From Pseudomonadota bacterium (GTDB lineage Bacteria; Pseudomonadota; Gammaproteobacteria; Competibacterales; Competibacteraceae), in NCBI GenBank assembly GCA_022709365.1, contig JAKLIY010000008.1, forward strand, positions 58,512 to 122,511: a stretch of DNA of 64,000 bases. The letters run 5' to 3'. The notes beneath the pieces are model-generated. The model was not told where the DNA came from. It worked only from the letters and a program-made list of their open reading frames with translations, and made no database searches. A program made the translations under genes and the position numbers. Shown here piece after piece: positions 7,825-15,727 of the stretch (its first letter is position 1; every line of letters begins with the position of its first letter).

Positions 7825-9198
7825 ATGTTGGAAAAAACGGTTCTGTGCCGCTGGAGCCGGTCTCTGGCGCTGGCCCTTCTACTGATCGCCAGCGTGACCG
7901 TGCGGGCGGCAACGGACATCAAGGTGGGCGATACCTATACCACTGCGGGCCTGATCGGGCGCACGATCCAGGCGTTGCCGGCGTGCTTGCGCTACTGTTT
8001 GTTGGGCATCGAGATTCGCGTCCGCTACACCGGCTTCACCCTCGAAGTCTTTTACGTTCCCCGCGTCGAGCATTACCTGTCGTCCCTGCATGTCATGGCC
8101 TCGGATCGTTTCCCGCTGGAACCCTATCTGGAATGGTCCAAGACCGTGGGGGCATTGCAGAAAAGCCTGTTGGACCGGCTGGCGCAGGTGGTGCCGCCGC
8201 TTCTGGGCGGTCAGCCCTTGGTTGAAAGCAGTGGAGGCCAGACCCGCTACGGGAACTACGGCCACCACCAAAGCACGAATTTCAAGGAAGTCGAATTGTT
8301 CGGTCATCCAGTCGCCTTGTTGCCGATGTTGCTGGATAGCACTGGCCACTATTCGTTCACCCCTGCCTATGCCTCTGGCGGGGGTTATGGCGATGACGGC
8401 AATGGCGGCTACGGCGACGGGGCGAGTAGTGGCGGCAGTGGCGACAGTGGCGGCGGTTTTATCGGTTCCTGGACGTCCTGGGCCAGCCCCTGTTTCACTC
8501 ATCCGAATCAATGCCCGATGGGGCCGTTGTTTCCTATCGGCATCATCCGTCAGTTCTACCCTCTCACCGAGGTCATCAACCAAATAACATCGGCCCTGGA
8601 TAGCATCAAAGGCGCGCTGAACTTTATCGAGATGGCCAAGACCCTTCGTGAGATCGCTCATAACGTCGGAAACCAGGGCTATGGCGCTGGCGGAGGCGTG
8701 CAGATTGACCGCTTGCTGTGCCGTAATACCGTGCGAATTTTCTATCCTTATTATCTGTCCGGGCCAGATGCCCTCTTCTGGCGCTCTGGCTTTCCGATCA
8801 CCGATCTCGACCATGCGACCACCTTACTCAATCCGTTCTCGACGGATCGGATTGGCGCGTTGGGGGAGACCTGGGGCCATCTTTATCCGCGCCATGGCTT
8901 TCTCAACAATGACCATCCGGGCCGGGTCGCCCCGACCCTGGCCTATCGCGGGGCCCACCTGGTCGCCGACTCTTCGGTCAAGCTGCGGCCCAAGTTCACC
9001 AGCGACGAGGCGAAGGGTCACTGGCAAAGTCTATCGCCCGTCCCCACTCCCTATTGCACGGCCAACATTGCCGATTTGCCCACGCCGATGGATGAAGGCG
9101 GGGGCTATGCTTACAACATCTGGCCGCGCTATGAGTGTCCCTTGAGCGATATTGGCGTCTTGGTCATGTTTATTCCGTTTCGCTATTGCTTTGGTTGA
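7825..9198 (+). CDS. traU: TraU-like (TIGR03756-type) conjugation protein, exported
   Basis: The ATG at 7825 is preferred because AAGGACGG lies just upstream; a TTG at 7807 would add six residues without a clear site. The 457-residue protein starts with a signal peptide ending near VRAA. Conserved TraU features are a cysteine-rich start (ACLRYCLLG), a central CFTHPNQCP segment and a C-terminal WGHLYPRHGF region. TraU proteins act in the periplasm in mating-pair formation. A Gly/Ser-rich insert of about 35 residues lies between the N-terminal and central regions, near residue 180-215. It is separated from the TraG-N gene, unlike the usual ICE order. Confidence 0.75.
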   Translation: MLEKTVLCRWSRSLALALLLIASVTVRAATDIKVGDTYTTAGLIGRTIQALPACLRYCLLGIEIRVRYTGFTLEVFYVPRVEHYLSSLHVMASDRFPLEPYLEWSKTVGALQKSLLDRLAQVVPPLLGGQPLVESSGGQTRYGNYGHHQSTNFKEVELFGHPVALLPMLLDSTGHYSFTPAYASGGGYGDDGNGGYGDGASSGGSGDSGGGFIGSWTSWASPCFTHPNQCPMGPLFPIGIIRQFYPLTEVINQITSALDSIKGALNFIEMAKTLREIAHNVGNQGYGAGGGVQIDRLLCRNTVRIFYPYYLSGPDALFWRSGFPITDLDHATTLLNPFSTDRIGALGETWGHLYPRHGFLNNDHPGRVAPTLAYRGAHLVADSSVKLRPKFTSDEAKGHWQSLSPVPTPYCTANIADLPTPMDEGGGYAYNIWPRYECPLSDIGVLVMFIPFRYCFG

Positions 9199-9229
9199 AT
9201 GCGGCGAGCGACTCGTTCAGGCCTCCTTA

Positions 9230-10135
9230 CTAATTGCTCGACGTTTTATCCCTAGGCCACGCCGCCAGCCACGCGGTCAAATCGGCGGTGGTCTGGAAGT
9301 CGAACACCGCATCGGCCAAGGCTTCGGTCTGTTCCGGGGACAGCCGACCAATCCGCAGCTCCTGCGCAGCGGACAGCGAACCCAAGCGTCGCTTTACAAG
9401 ACGCAGCGCCAGTGCATGAATGCCTTCCTGATAGCCTTCCTGTCGGCCTTCCTGTCGGCCTTCCTGTCGGCTTTCCGCCGTGACCTCCTGATAAAAGCGG
9501 CTCTGTTTAAGTTCAGCGTGAGTAAAACCGAGCATGGCTTGAATCTCCTGTCGGGTAAGTTGGGGTAAGCGGTAGACCAGAATCGTTTCGAGGAGGTCCA
9601 GGCAGTCCAGAGGCGGCAGCGGCAGGGCAAGGGCTTGGGCGCGGGTTTGCTGGGCGAGTCGCTGGGCGTGAGACGCTGCCGCCTTGAGGTCTTCGACCAG
9701 CAAGTTCAGCAATTGTAGCCCGAAGCCCGGATCGGGAACAGCCGCCAACTCCTCCAGGTACACGCGCCGAACCAGGGGCAGGGCCAATACTTCAGCGTAG
9801 CGGGGATCGGAGCGTTCGGTCGCCCGCCGGGGGTAGATGACCAGCGCCCGCCACGGTCGGCGCGGGGCGCGGCGGTGCAGATACAGGAACATCTCGGCGA
9901 AAAACCGCCCGTAAAACGCCTCGTCCGGCTGCGCCTGGGCTTCGAGAAACAGCAGCGGGGCCTCGGGCGCGTCCGGGGGCGGCATCAGCAGCCCGTCCAG
10001 ACGGAAGGCGGTCTGCTTCACCTCCTCAGCGCGGAACGCATACCCCTGGGCTTGATCCGCCGGAATCCCGGCCAACTGCAACGCCAACTCCGGGAGGGTC
10101 TGGAACAGGCGGTAGAACAGGGTGTCGGTTTTCAT
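9230..10135 (-). CDS. DUF2887 family protein (PD-(D/E)XK nuclease-like, transposon-associated)
   Basis: A 301-residue protein starting MKTDTLFYRLFQ, a hallmark of DUF2887. Residues near FRLDGLL and LLFLEAQAQPD carry the D...ExQ pattern of a PD-(D/E)XK nuclease fold. Near residue 230 the short unit RQEG is repeated three to four times, encoded by a CCTTCCTGTCGG direct repeat at about 9425-9472. Such proteins are common multicopy genes in cyanobacteria and some proteobacteria and resemble Rpn recombination-promoting nucleases. The start was set at MKTD because the longer frame reads back into the neighbouring recombinase on another frame. Confidence 0.8.
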   Translation of the reverse strand: MKTDTLFYRLFQTLPELALQLAGIPADQAQGYAFRAEEVKQTAFRLDGLLMPPPDAPEAPLLFLEAQAQPDEAFYGRFFAEMFLYLHRRAPRRPWRALVIYPRRATERSDPRYAEVLALPLVRRVYLEELAAVPDPGFGLQLLNLLVEDLKAAASHAQRLAQQTRAQALALPLPPLDCLDLLETILVYRLPQLTRQEIQAMLGFTHAELKQSRFYQEVTAESRQEGRQEGRQEGYQEGIHALALRLVKRRLGSLSAAQELRIGRLSPEQTEALADAVFDFQTTADLTAWLAAWPRDKTSSN

Positions 10136-10211
10136 GGCGGGCCAGGGGGAAGGGGTTGAGCACGCCCATTGTAATCTCCCGGCCCGGTTGGTTTGGGATT
10201 CTTGACCGCGC

Positions 10212-10692
10212 TTACGCCACCATCCGGCGAATCTGCTCGGACTGAAAGACGCCCCCCTTGCGGGCCTTGAACCCACGGCGCTGGAGTTCAGCGGCAATCT
10301 TCCGTAGCGACGCGCCGCGGGTGCGCAACGCTTTGGCTTGGGCGATGACCGCCTGTTCATCGGGGTTGGAAAGCAAGTGGACCCCATTGTCGGCCAGGTC
10401 AAACCCGTAGGGAACCGCGCCGACCCGTTCGCCTTGGGTTTTTTTAAACTGCATGGCGGTCATGGTGCGCTCGCTGATCGGGTCGCGCTCGAACTCGGCG
10501 AGAACCGCCAGCATTCGGAACACCATTTTCCCGGCGGCGGTGGTCGTGTCGATTTTCTCGGACAAGCTCACCAAGTCCGTGTCCGCTTTGGCTAACCGCT
10601 CACTGACTTCAATCGTGTCTTTGGTGGAACGCGCCAACCGAGACAGACTGTAGATCACCAGGGCGCTTCCCCTCGTGTCAGTTGCCCCCTAT
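10212..10692 (-). pseudogene. Serine recombinase, C-terminal part only
   Basis: The frame encodes about 155 residues typical of the second half of a resolvase/invertase: SALVIYSLSRLARSTKD, then KIDTTTAAGKMVFRMLAVLAEFERD, and a C-terminal DNA-binding part (ASLRKIAAELQRRGFKARKGG). The first 60 or so residues, which would hold the catalytic serine, are missing; a TAG stops the frame at about 10,690 and the sequence beyond it is the repeat array. The gene is therefore dead. The break lies exactly where homology would continue into the catalytic domain. Confidence 0.8.
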
Positions 10693-10789
10693 CTTTTGCA
10701 ATGCAGTATGGCTGCTGCGTGGATTCTGTGAGCGTTGCTGCGGCTCATTTTGGAAGCAGGTGGGCATCGCGCGATGAGGCGGAAGTGAG

Positions 10790-11020
10790 GACAGACCGTG
10801 ACAAGCCATGACAACGCTTGGCCCCTCTGATGCCAGCGCTTTGCCAGCGCTTTGCCAGCGCTTTGCCAACCTTAATGACCAGTCGTGACAACGCTTGGCC
10901 CCTCTGATGCCAGCGCTTTGCCAGCACTTTGCCCATCTTATGACAGGCTGTGACAGAGTTTTGCCAAACCTTATGACAACGCTTTGCCCACCTTATGACA
11001 GGCTTGTGTCAGCTTGTGCC
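10790..11020. repeat. Iteron-like array of short repeats
   Basis: The core word GCCAGCGCTTT occurs repeatedly, three times in direct tandem at about 10,832-10,866, with variants (GCCAGCACTTT, ACAACGCTTTG) further on. A 39-bp block beginning TGACAACGCTTGGCCCC occurs twice, at 10,809-10,847 and 10,886-10,924, 77 bp apart. TGACAGG and TTATGACA words follow towards 11,010. The 11-bp spacing of the tandem units would place them on one face of the helix, as in replication iterons or partition centromeres. No replication initiator gene is next to it. Confidence 0.65.
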
Positions 11021-11057
11021 CTGGTTGCTATTGATTTCAATATCCAAGGTTAAAACC

Positions 11058-11243
11058 ACCGGCTTTAGCCGGTCAGCTTTCCGCTACGACTCTTCAAGTG
11101 GACTCAGATGCTCTCTCATGGGTCTTGATGGGGGGCCGAGCGCTAGGGTTGCAATCGTGATATTCTTAAAGCGCCGGGCGCCTTGATGGGGGGACTTTCA
11201 GTCCTCTGCGCCCGGCGCAAAACCCACGCGCTTTAAGCGGGTT
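11058..11243. other. Group of three strong hairpins (possible IS200/IS605-type remnant or structured RNA)
   Basis: Three palindromes lie close together: ACCGGCTTTAGCCGGT at 11,058-11,073; an 11-bp perfect stem GCGCCGGGCGC / GCGCCCGGCGC at 11,171-11,181 and 11,208-11,218 with a 26-base loop; and AACCC..CGCTTTAAGCGGGTT at 11,221-11,243. No convincing protein is encoded between 10,700 and 11,540. Short subterminal hairpins like these mark ends of IS200/IS605 elements, but no transposase is present. Confidence 0.45.
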
Positions 11244-11543
11244 GTTGTTCAGTTATTTATAGATATCAATAATTAACGATTATAGTTGCACTGATTTTGA
11301 AGCGATTCAGACTTTCTCCTGGATCTCCTCTCCGCCTACGCGGAGGCCGGCTCTAAAGGATGAAGATTCCTGACTCTTTTCAGCGCCCGTGAATAGAAAG
11401 AGGGAGGCTATCGGAGGGCTCGGATCGACGATATATTTATGCAAAGCGGGCGGACAAAAAATGGCCTCTCAAGAGAGAGGATGAAACGCACTCAATAATC
11501 AGTTGATCTCCTAAAAGAAATGTAGAAAAATATTCGGTAAAGG

Positions 11544-11819
11544 GTGGGTAAAAAGAAAAAATATCCTTTTTGGTTGGCGGTGAAAGTTCCCGAAGCCGCC
11601 CGGATTTCAAAACGGTCCTGGTCACGTTACCGATCAGGGGGTGTGGTCCGACCCAGGGGTAAACGGGCCTGGCTGAAGCCAGAGGCGTTCGCGAGGCGCC
11701 TTCAAAGTACCCGCGATAGCGAGGGGATCGTCTCGCGATTACTCAACCCGATCCGGGCGGTGGCCCTACCGCTCCAAATCCAGGTGGGCGTTCGATGCCG
11801 CGTGTGCCGGTGCGATTGA
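11544..11819 (+). CDS. Possible small excisionase-like helix-turn-helix protein
   Basis: A 91-residue frame from GTG 11,544 with a weak AAAGG-like site. Residues 10-45 (LAVKVPEAARISKRSWSRY, then VVRPRGKRAWL) look like a winged-helix/MerR-like DNA-binding segment as in excisionases, which would suit its place before the recombinase gene. The last 40 residues are low in structure and overlap a direct repeat that recurs downstream, so the true 3' end may be disturbed. Coding status is uncertain. Confidence 0.35.
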   Translation: MGKKKKYPFWLAVKVPEAARISKRSWSRYRSGGVVRPRGKRAWLKPEAFARRLQSTRDSEGIVSRLLNPIRAVALPLQIQVGVRCRVCRCD

Positions 11820-11935
11820 AGATCATGAGAAGCGATGGAGAGAGATAGCGAGGGGAAAGGGGCGCGGGTCCGCCGGGCGTAAGCCGATGACGCGCAGCAG
11901 TGGCCCTACTGTTTCAACAAGGTGGGCGTCCGATG
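11712..11935. repeat. Imperfect direct repeat pair upstream of the recombinase region
   Basis: Two segments, about 11,712-11,797 and 11,843-11,935, both contain GATAGCGAGGGG followed about 45-55 bases later by GTGGCCCTAC and AGGTGGGCGT(T/C)CGATG. The shared words are in the same order and orientation. They may be recombinase arm-type sites, an old partial duplication, or paired binding sites. Confidence 0.5.
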
Positions 11936-11984
11936 AAAACGGTGAAAGGATCCAGGTGAGGGTGAATAGAGAGAGACCGAGACG

Positions 11985-12452
11985 ATGAGTGATGAAATCC
12001 AGGTGAAAGAAGGGTATGGAGTGGAGGAGGTCGTGGCGGTGATGGCCACGTTGCGCGAGAGGATGAATCTGGAAGAGGGAGAGTTGTACGCGCTCCATAA
12101 AGGACTGTTGCGCCGGGTGGCGCGACAAGAGGAAGAAAATGGCCTGCGTCGCATCAAGATCATGGAGGAGGCTTATGAGGCCGCGCAAATCGCCGCTCGG
12201 CGGTTGCGCAAGTATGGACGCGGCTATCGACCCGACCCGGCGTTGGTGGTGTCGGCCTTTGTCATGCATGCCTGCGCGGAGATGACGCCTGAAGACGCGG
12301 ATGGGGTAGCGCTGAACTACCTGCAACGGTTGTTTCATCCGACGGCTCCGTTTCAGGGCCCAGCGGCGACGGCGACGAATTCAAAATCCGCAGCGAATCG
12401 CCCCTCGCCCACGCCCGGCTCGCATTCCATCGCTGACGCACACGCCCTCTAA
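11985..12452 (+). CDS. Hypothetical acidic-to-basic helical protein
   Basis: A 155-residue protein from ATG 11,985. Residues 1-115 are predicted mostly helical and charged, with a conserved-looking stretch MTPEDADGVALNYLQRLF; the tail from about residue 116 is Pro/Ser/Ala-rich and probably disordered. It has no signal peptide or membrane segment. It lies about 280 bases upstream of the tandem tyrosine recombinase, in the same direction. I do not recognise a family. Confidence 0.55.
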   Translation: MSDEIQVKEGYGVEEVVAVMATLRERMNLEEGELYALHKGLLRRVARQEEENGLRRIKIMEEAYEAAQIAARRLRKYGRGYRPDPALVVSAFVMHACAEMTPEDADGVALNYLQRLFHPTAPFQGPAATATNSKSAANRPSPTPGSHSIADAHAL

Positions 12453-12728
12453 CGAACCGCCGCCAGATCGTTGATCTGCCGCAATTGATCTGCAATCCAC
12501 GGTTGCAATCGTTCGGTAGGCGTTCAGCCGCGATGTCAAACGCGGTTTAGAGGAAAGAGTCTTTTCAATCCTGTGTTCTCGTTCCTGGTGCGGAACGACC
12601 CCGACCTTCAGGAGGAAGGGGGGAGGCAGAGTGTCTTCTGGGCAAGACCCTGGCTGAACCGATAACCCTCACGCGAGGCCCGCAATTTCGTTTGAACGTG
12701 TTTGAATTTGTTTGAGAAGGAGAAGGCC

Positions 12729-14654
12729 ATGACGCAAGAGACGCCGCGCTCCAGGGCGGCGACAGCGGCGAAGAAGGCAGCGGTCGCCTCCCCGATGGAC
12801 GCGGGCGAGGCGAAACCCCGCCTGGGCAAGCGCGGCCAAGCGCTGGCGTCCCTGGACGGCGTGCTGAAGAAAAACCTGCGCCGCAGCGCCAACGGGCGCA
12901 AGGCGGTCAGTCACGCCACGATCGCGGATCGCGCGGGGTTTTTTGACCGCGCGATCCGCCAACTGCATGAACTGGGCTACACGATCACCGAGGTGCGCCA
13001 CCTCAAGCCCAAGCATATCGAAGCCTTGATGCGCCTCTGGGAAACTCAGGGACTGTCGGCGTCCACGTTGCAAAAACGGTTTTCGCACCTGCGTCTGCTG
13101 TGCGGCTGGATCGGCAAACAGAGCATGTTAAGACCCGGCTCCAGCTACTTAGCCGATCCGGAGGCGTTTCAGCGCACGTATGAGGCTCAGTACGATCATT
13201 CCTGGACGGCGGCGGGCGTTGATCCGGTGCAAAAGATGGCGGAGATTGCTGCGGATGATCCCCCGGTGGCGCGGGTGTTGCGCCTGCAACACGCCTTTGG
13301 GCTGCGGCTTCAGGAAGCCTCCTTGCTCAATCCCCTTCGGGATCGGGTGGATGAAACCTACCTGCGGGTGGTGGCCGGCACCAAGGGCGGACGGCCCCGA
13401 GTGGTGCCGATTGAAACCGACGCCCAGCGCGCGGTGCTGGCGGAAGCGGAGCAGTACGTCCAGATCACCAAACGCTCGATGATTCCGTCGGAGTACGATC
13501 TCAAGCACTGGCTCCAGCACTGTTATTACGTGTTGGCGCAACACGGCATCACCCGCAAAGAGGGTCTGGTCAGTCATGGGCTGCGCCATCAATACGCCAA
13601 CGATATCTACGAGCAACTGACGGGCGAAACCTCGCCGGTGCGCGGCGGCGGCCCCGTCCTGAGCGCAGCGGATTCAGGGGCCAAGCACGAGGTCACGGCC
13701 CGGCTGGGACACGCCCGCCCGGGAATCACCGCGGCCTACTACGGCAAACCGGATACGCCGCCGGTTCAGGAGGCCGCCCGCCGACATCCCCAGTCCCTTC
13801 GCGCGGAATATCGGGTGCAACAACAGGGGCTGGCCGCACGGGTGCGGGCGAACCTGACTCAACGCCAGAACGGTTCCGGTCCGCTGAGCGCCGCGACGCT
13901 GGAGGTTCGCTGGCGGCTGTTGAATCAGATGGTCAAAGTCCTGGCCTTGGCCGGTCAACCGCTGCACGCGCCCGACGATCTCAACGCCTCGCACCTCGAC
14001 GTGTTACTCCGGCACTGGCACACCTCCACCACCCTCCAGCGTCACAGCGCGCTCCTGTCGGTGCGTCTGCTGAGGCAACTCTGCGGCTGGCTGGACCAGC
14101 CCGCCCTGGCGCTGGAGGTCAGCCATCGCTGGCGTGCGCTCCAAGCCGGTGATCGCGCCGCCCTACCCCGTCCACTGAGTGAAGCCGCGATTCAGGAACG
14201 CCTCGCCCGAATCCGCGCCCAGGATGCGCGGGGGGCGTTGCACCTGGAGCTGGTGCGGGTGGTGGGCCTGAGCCATCGGCAAGCGGCGATGCTGCAACCC
14301 GGCGTGTCCTACCAGGACGGCCACCTGGATGTACTCTGGGAAACACCGAAAAATCAGGTACTGCGCTATCCCCTGACCGGCGAGCGTCAGCGGGCGGTGG
14401 TACAGGAAGCCCGGGCTCTATTGCTCGATCCGCAGGAACACGTCTGTCCCGTCTCCCTCGCGCTGTCCACCTGGTTGGGGCGCGTTTATGACCTTCAGCG
14501 CACGGTGGGGCGTATTGGCATACCCGGCGAACCGACCCTGGCCGCACTCAAAGACCCCGACGCGCCGACCCCGACCGTCCTCTATCGTGAGGACTGGTTG
14601 CTGCAGCGAGCCGGTTTGGATCGCGCCCCGAAAAGGGGAATCCGCGCCTTCTGA
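12729..14654 (+). CDS. Tandem-duplicated tyrosine recombinase (active copy fused to a degenerate second copy)
   Basis: The start is ATG 12,729 behind AAGGAGAAGG; 641 residues. The first about 370 residues form a complete tyrosine recombinase: a SAM-like core-binding domain (about 35-110) and a catalytic domain with Arg in FGLRLQEASLL, Lys in GTKGGRPRVVPI, His-x-x-Arg in SHGLRHQYAND, a second His in LGHARPG and the nucleophile Tyr in ITAAYYG. From about residue 385 the plan starts again: a core-binding domain (ATLEVRWRLLNQ onward, with RLLRQLCGWL matching RLLCGWIG of copy 1) and the first part of a catalytic domain (VVGLSHRQAAML, with the Arg lost), but no HxxR or Tyr. The enzyme resembles Integrase_1-type recombinases, which are about 300-400 residues. 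Confidence 0.85.
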   Translation: MTQETPRSRAATAAKKAAVASPMDAGEAKPRLGKRGQALASLDGVLKKNLRRSANGRKAVSHATIADRAGFFDRAIRQLHELGYTITEVRHLKPKHIEALMRLWETQGLSASTLQKRFSHLRLLCGWIGKQSMLRPGSSYLADPEAFQRTYEAQYDHSWTAAGVDPVQKMAEIAADDPPVARVLRLQHAFGLRLQEASLLNPLRDRVDETYLRVVAGTKGGRPRVVPIETDAQRAVLAEAEQYVQITKRSMIPSEYDLKHWLQHCYYVLAQHGITRKEGLVSHGLRHQYANDIYEQLTGETSPVRGGGPVLSAADSGAKHEVTARLGHARPGITAAYYGKPDTPPVQEAARRHPQSLRAEYRVQQQGLAARVRANLTQRQNGSGPLSAATLEVRWRLLNQMVKVLALAGQPLHAPDDLNASHLDVLLRHWHTSTTLQRHSALLSVRLLRQLCGWLDQPALALEVSHRWRALQAGDRAALPRPLSEAAIQERLARIRAQDARGALHLELVRVVGLSHRQAAMLQPGVSYQDGHLDVLWETPKNQVLRYPLTGERQRAVVQEARALLLDPQEHVCPVSLALSTWLGRVYDLQRTVGRIGIPGEPTLAALKDPDAPTPTVLYREDWLLQRAGLDRAPKRGIRAF

Positions 14655-14663
14655 CGGGACTGA

Positions 14664-15006
14664 GCGAATGACCGGTATCGTGATCTCCTGAAGGAGCTAG
14701 AAAAATGAGCCATAAACCCTTCGCGAGGGTGGGGATGCCATCGAAGACCCCCCCGAAGAAGCGGAGCACCTGAAGTGACGGTCTCGCTGAATGAGGTCTC
14801 TGAAAGCGTATCGGGTCCGTACTGGACTGACCCAGGCGCAGGCAGCGAAGCGGTTCGGGGTCACTCAACTGCGCAGCTCGGATCTTATGCGCGGCAAGAT
14901 CAACCGGTTCGGTTTGGATGCCCTCGTCAATAGGGCCGTTGCTGCGAACTTGGACGTCAAAATGGGCCTACTCGAAGCCGCTGGACTCACCTCCTTCCGG
15001 GCCTGA
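14664..15006 (+). pseudogene. Fossil toxin-antitoxin locus (toxin end plus frameshifted HTH_37-like antitoxin)
   Basis: A tail reading NDRYRDLLKELEK ends at a TGA that overlaps ATG 14,705 (ATGA), the usual junction of RelE/Gp49-type toxins and their antitoxins. The antitoxin starts MSHKPFARV, then loses one base at about 14,731; in the shifted frame it reads DAIEDPPEEAEHLK, meets two stops, and resumes at 14,791 as RTGLTQAQAAKRFGVTQ and DLMRGKINRFGLDALVN, a clear XRE/HTH_37 signature. The 71-residue frame at 14,791-15,006 may still make a short DNA-binding protein but lacks its normal N-terminus. Confidence 0.6.
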
Positions 15007-15081
15007 AGGCGCGAGGCTGCTCCCGAAAATCCGGGTCCATCCAACGCCCGCGCAGAGAGTCACTGCGTCATGACGGACCGT

Positions 15082-15517
15082 CTGCTGCAAACGATCATCG
15101 TGTGTCCCGAGTGCCGAGCAGCCCGGCTGGCGAGCAATCGCCACCTGCCAGGCATCCGGGGTTTTCAGGCCCTGCCGGGCGCGGAGTTCCGCCGCTTGAC
15201 GATAGACCCCGGGGGGAATATCCAACCGGAGGGAGGGGTTGAAAAATGGCTCGGAGTGCTGAACCCGAAACCCGTTATTTTCTCGAAGCGGGACCCCCCG
15301 GGTTTCCAACGCCACTCACGGCGAGATCGCCCATGGAATCCCAGTCGCGGGTTCTAAAGCGGCCGTGACGACAAGGCCCAACCGGGCATCCTTCTCGACG
15401 AAATAAATCACCCGACAGGTATCCCCGTAGACCCGCGAGTGGAGGGGTCGTCATCGCCCCGTTGCCCCAGAGTCGCACTCTGCCCGTGGGATCAATCATC
15501 GCCTCAACCGTTTGCAA
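15082..15517 (-). pseudogene. Decayed PIN-domain (VapC-like) toxin locus
   Basis: On the minus strand, 15,222-15,082 encodes VYRQAAELRARQGLKTPDA followed by CSALGTHDDRL, the C-terminal half of a PIN ribonuclease with its conserved TPDA and Asp residues. Upstream, 15,517 starts MQTVEAMIDPTGRVRLW, which looks like a small AbrB-like antitoxin N-terminus. Several frameshifts and stops separate the two, so nothing intact is made. The remaining sequence from 15,007 to 15,727 shows no other gene. Confidence 0.45.
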
Positions 15518-15727
15518 CCTCTTTCTCCTCTCCTGGGAGTTCAGATAGCCTCACCTCATCGTTCCCGTTTCTCGCGAATCGCCGTTTCCAGTCGCGATCC
15601 AGCCGCCCGTGGCTCGGCCCATGGCACGGTGAGCCGTGCCCTCTTCTCCGTACCTTCTGACGACGGACTCAGGATAATCGCAGCGTTTCTCCAGCGCCGC
15701 GCCGTCCCTGGCGCCCTGGTTAAGGCT

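Noticed and set aside
9425..9472. A short CCTTCCTGTCGG tandem repeat that might be a CRISPR-like or regulatory array.
   Set aside because: It encodes the RQEG repeats in the DUF2887 protein and has no spacers; no CRISPR array was seen anywhere in the window.
12262..12495. A 77-codon minus-strand frame opposite the hypothetical gene at 11,985.
   Set aside because: It is a shadow of the plus-strand gene, with no ribosome site and no protein-like pattern.
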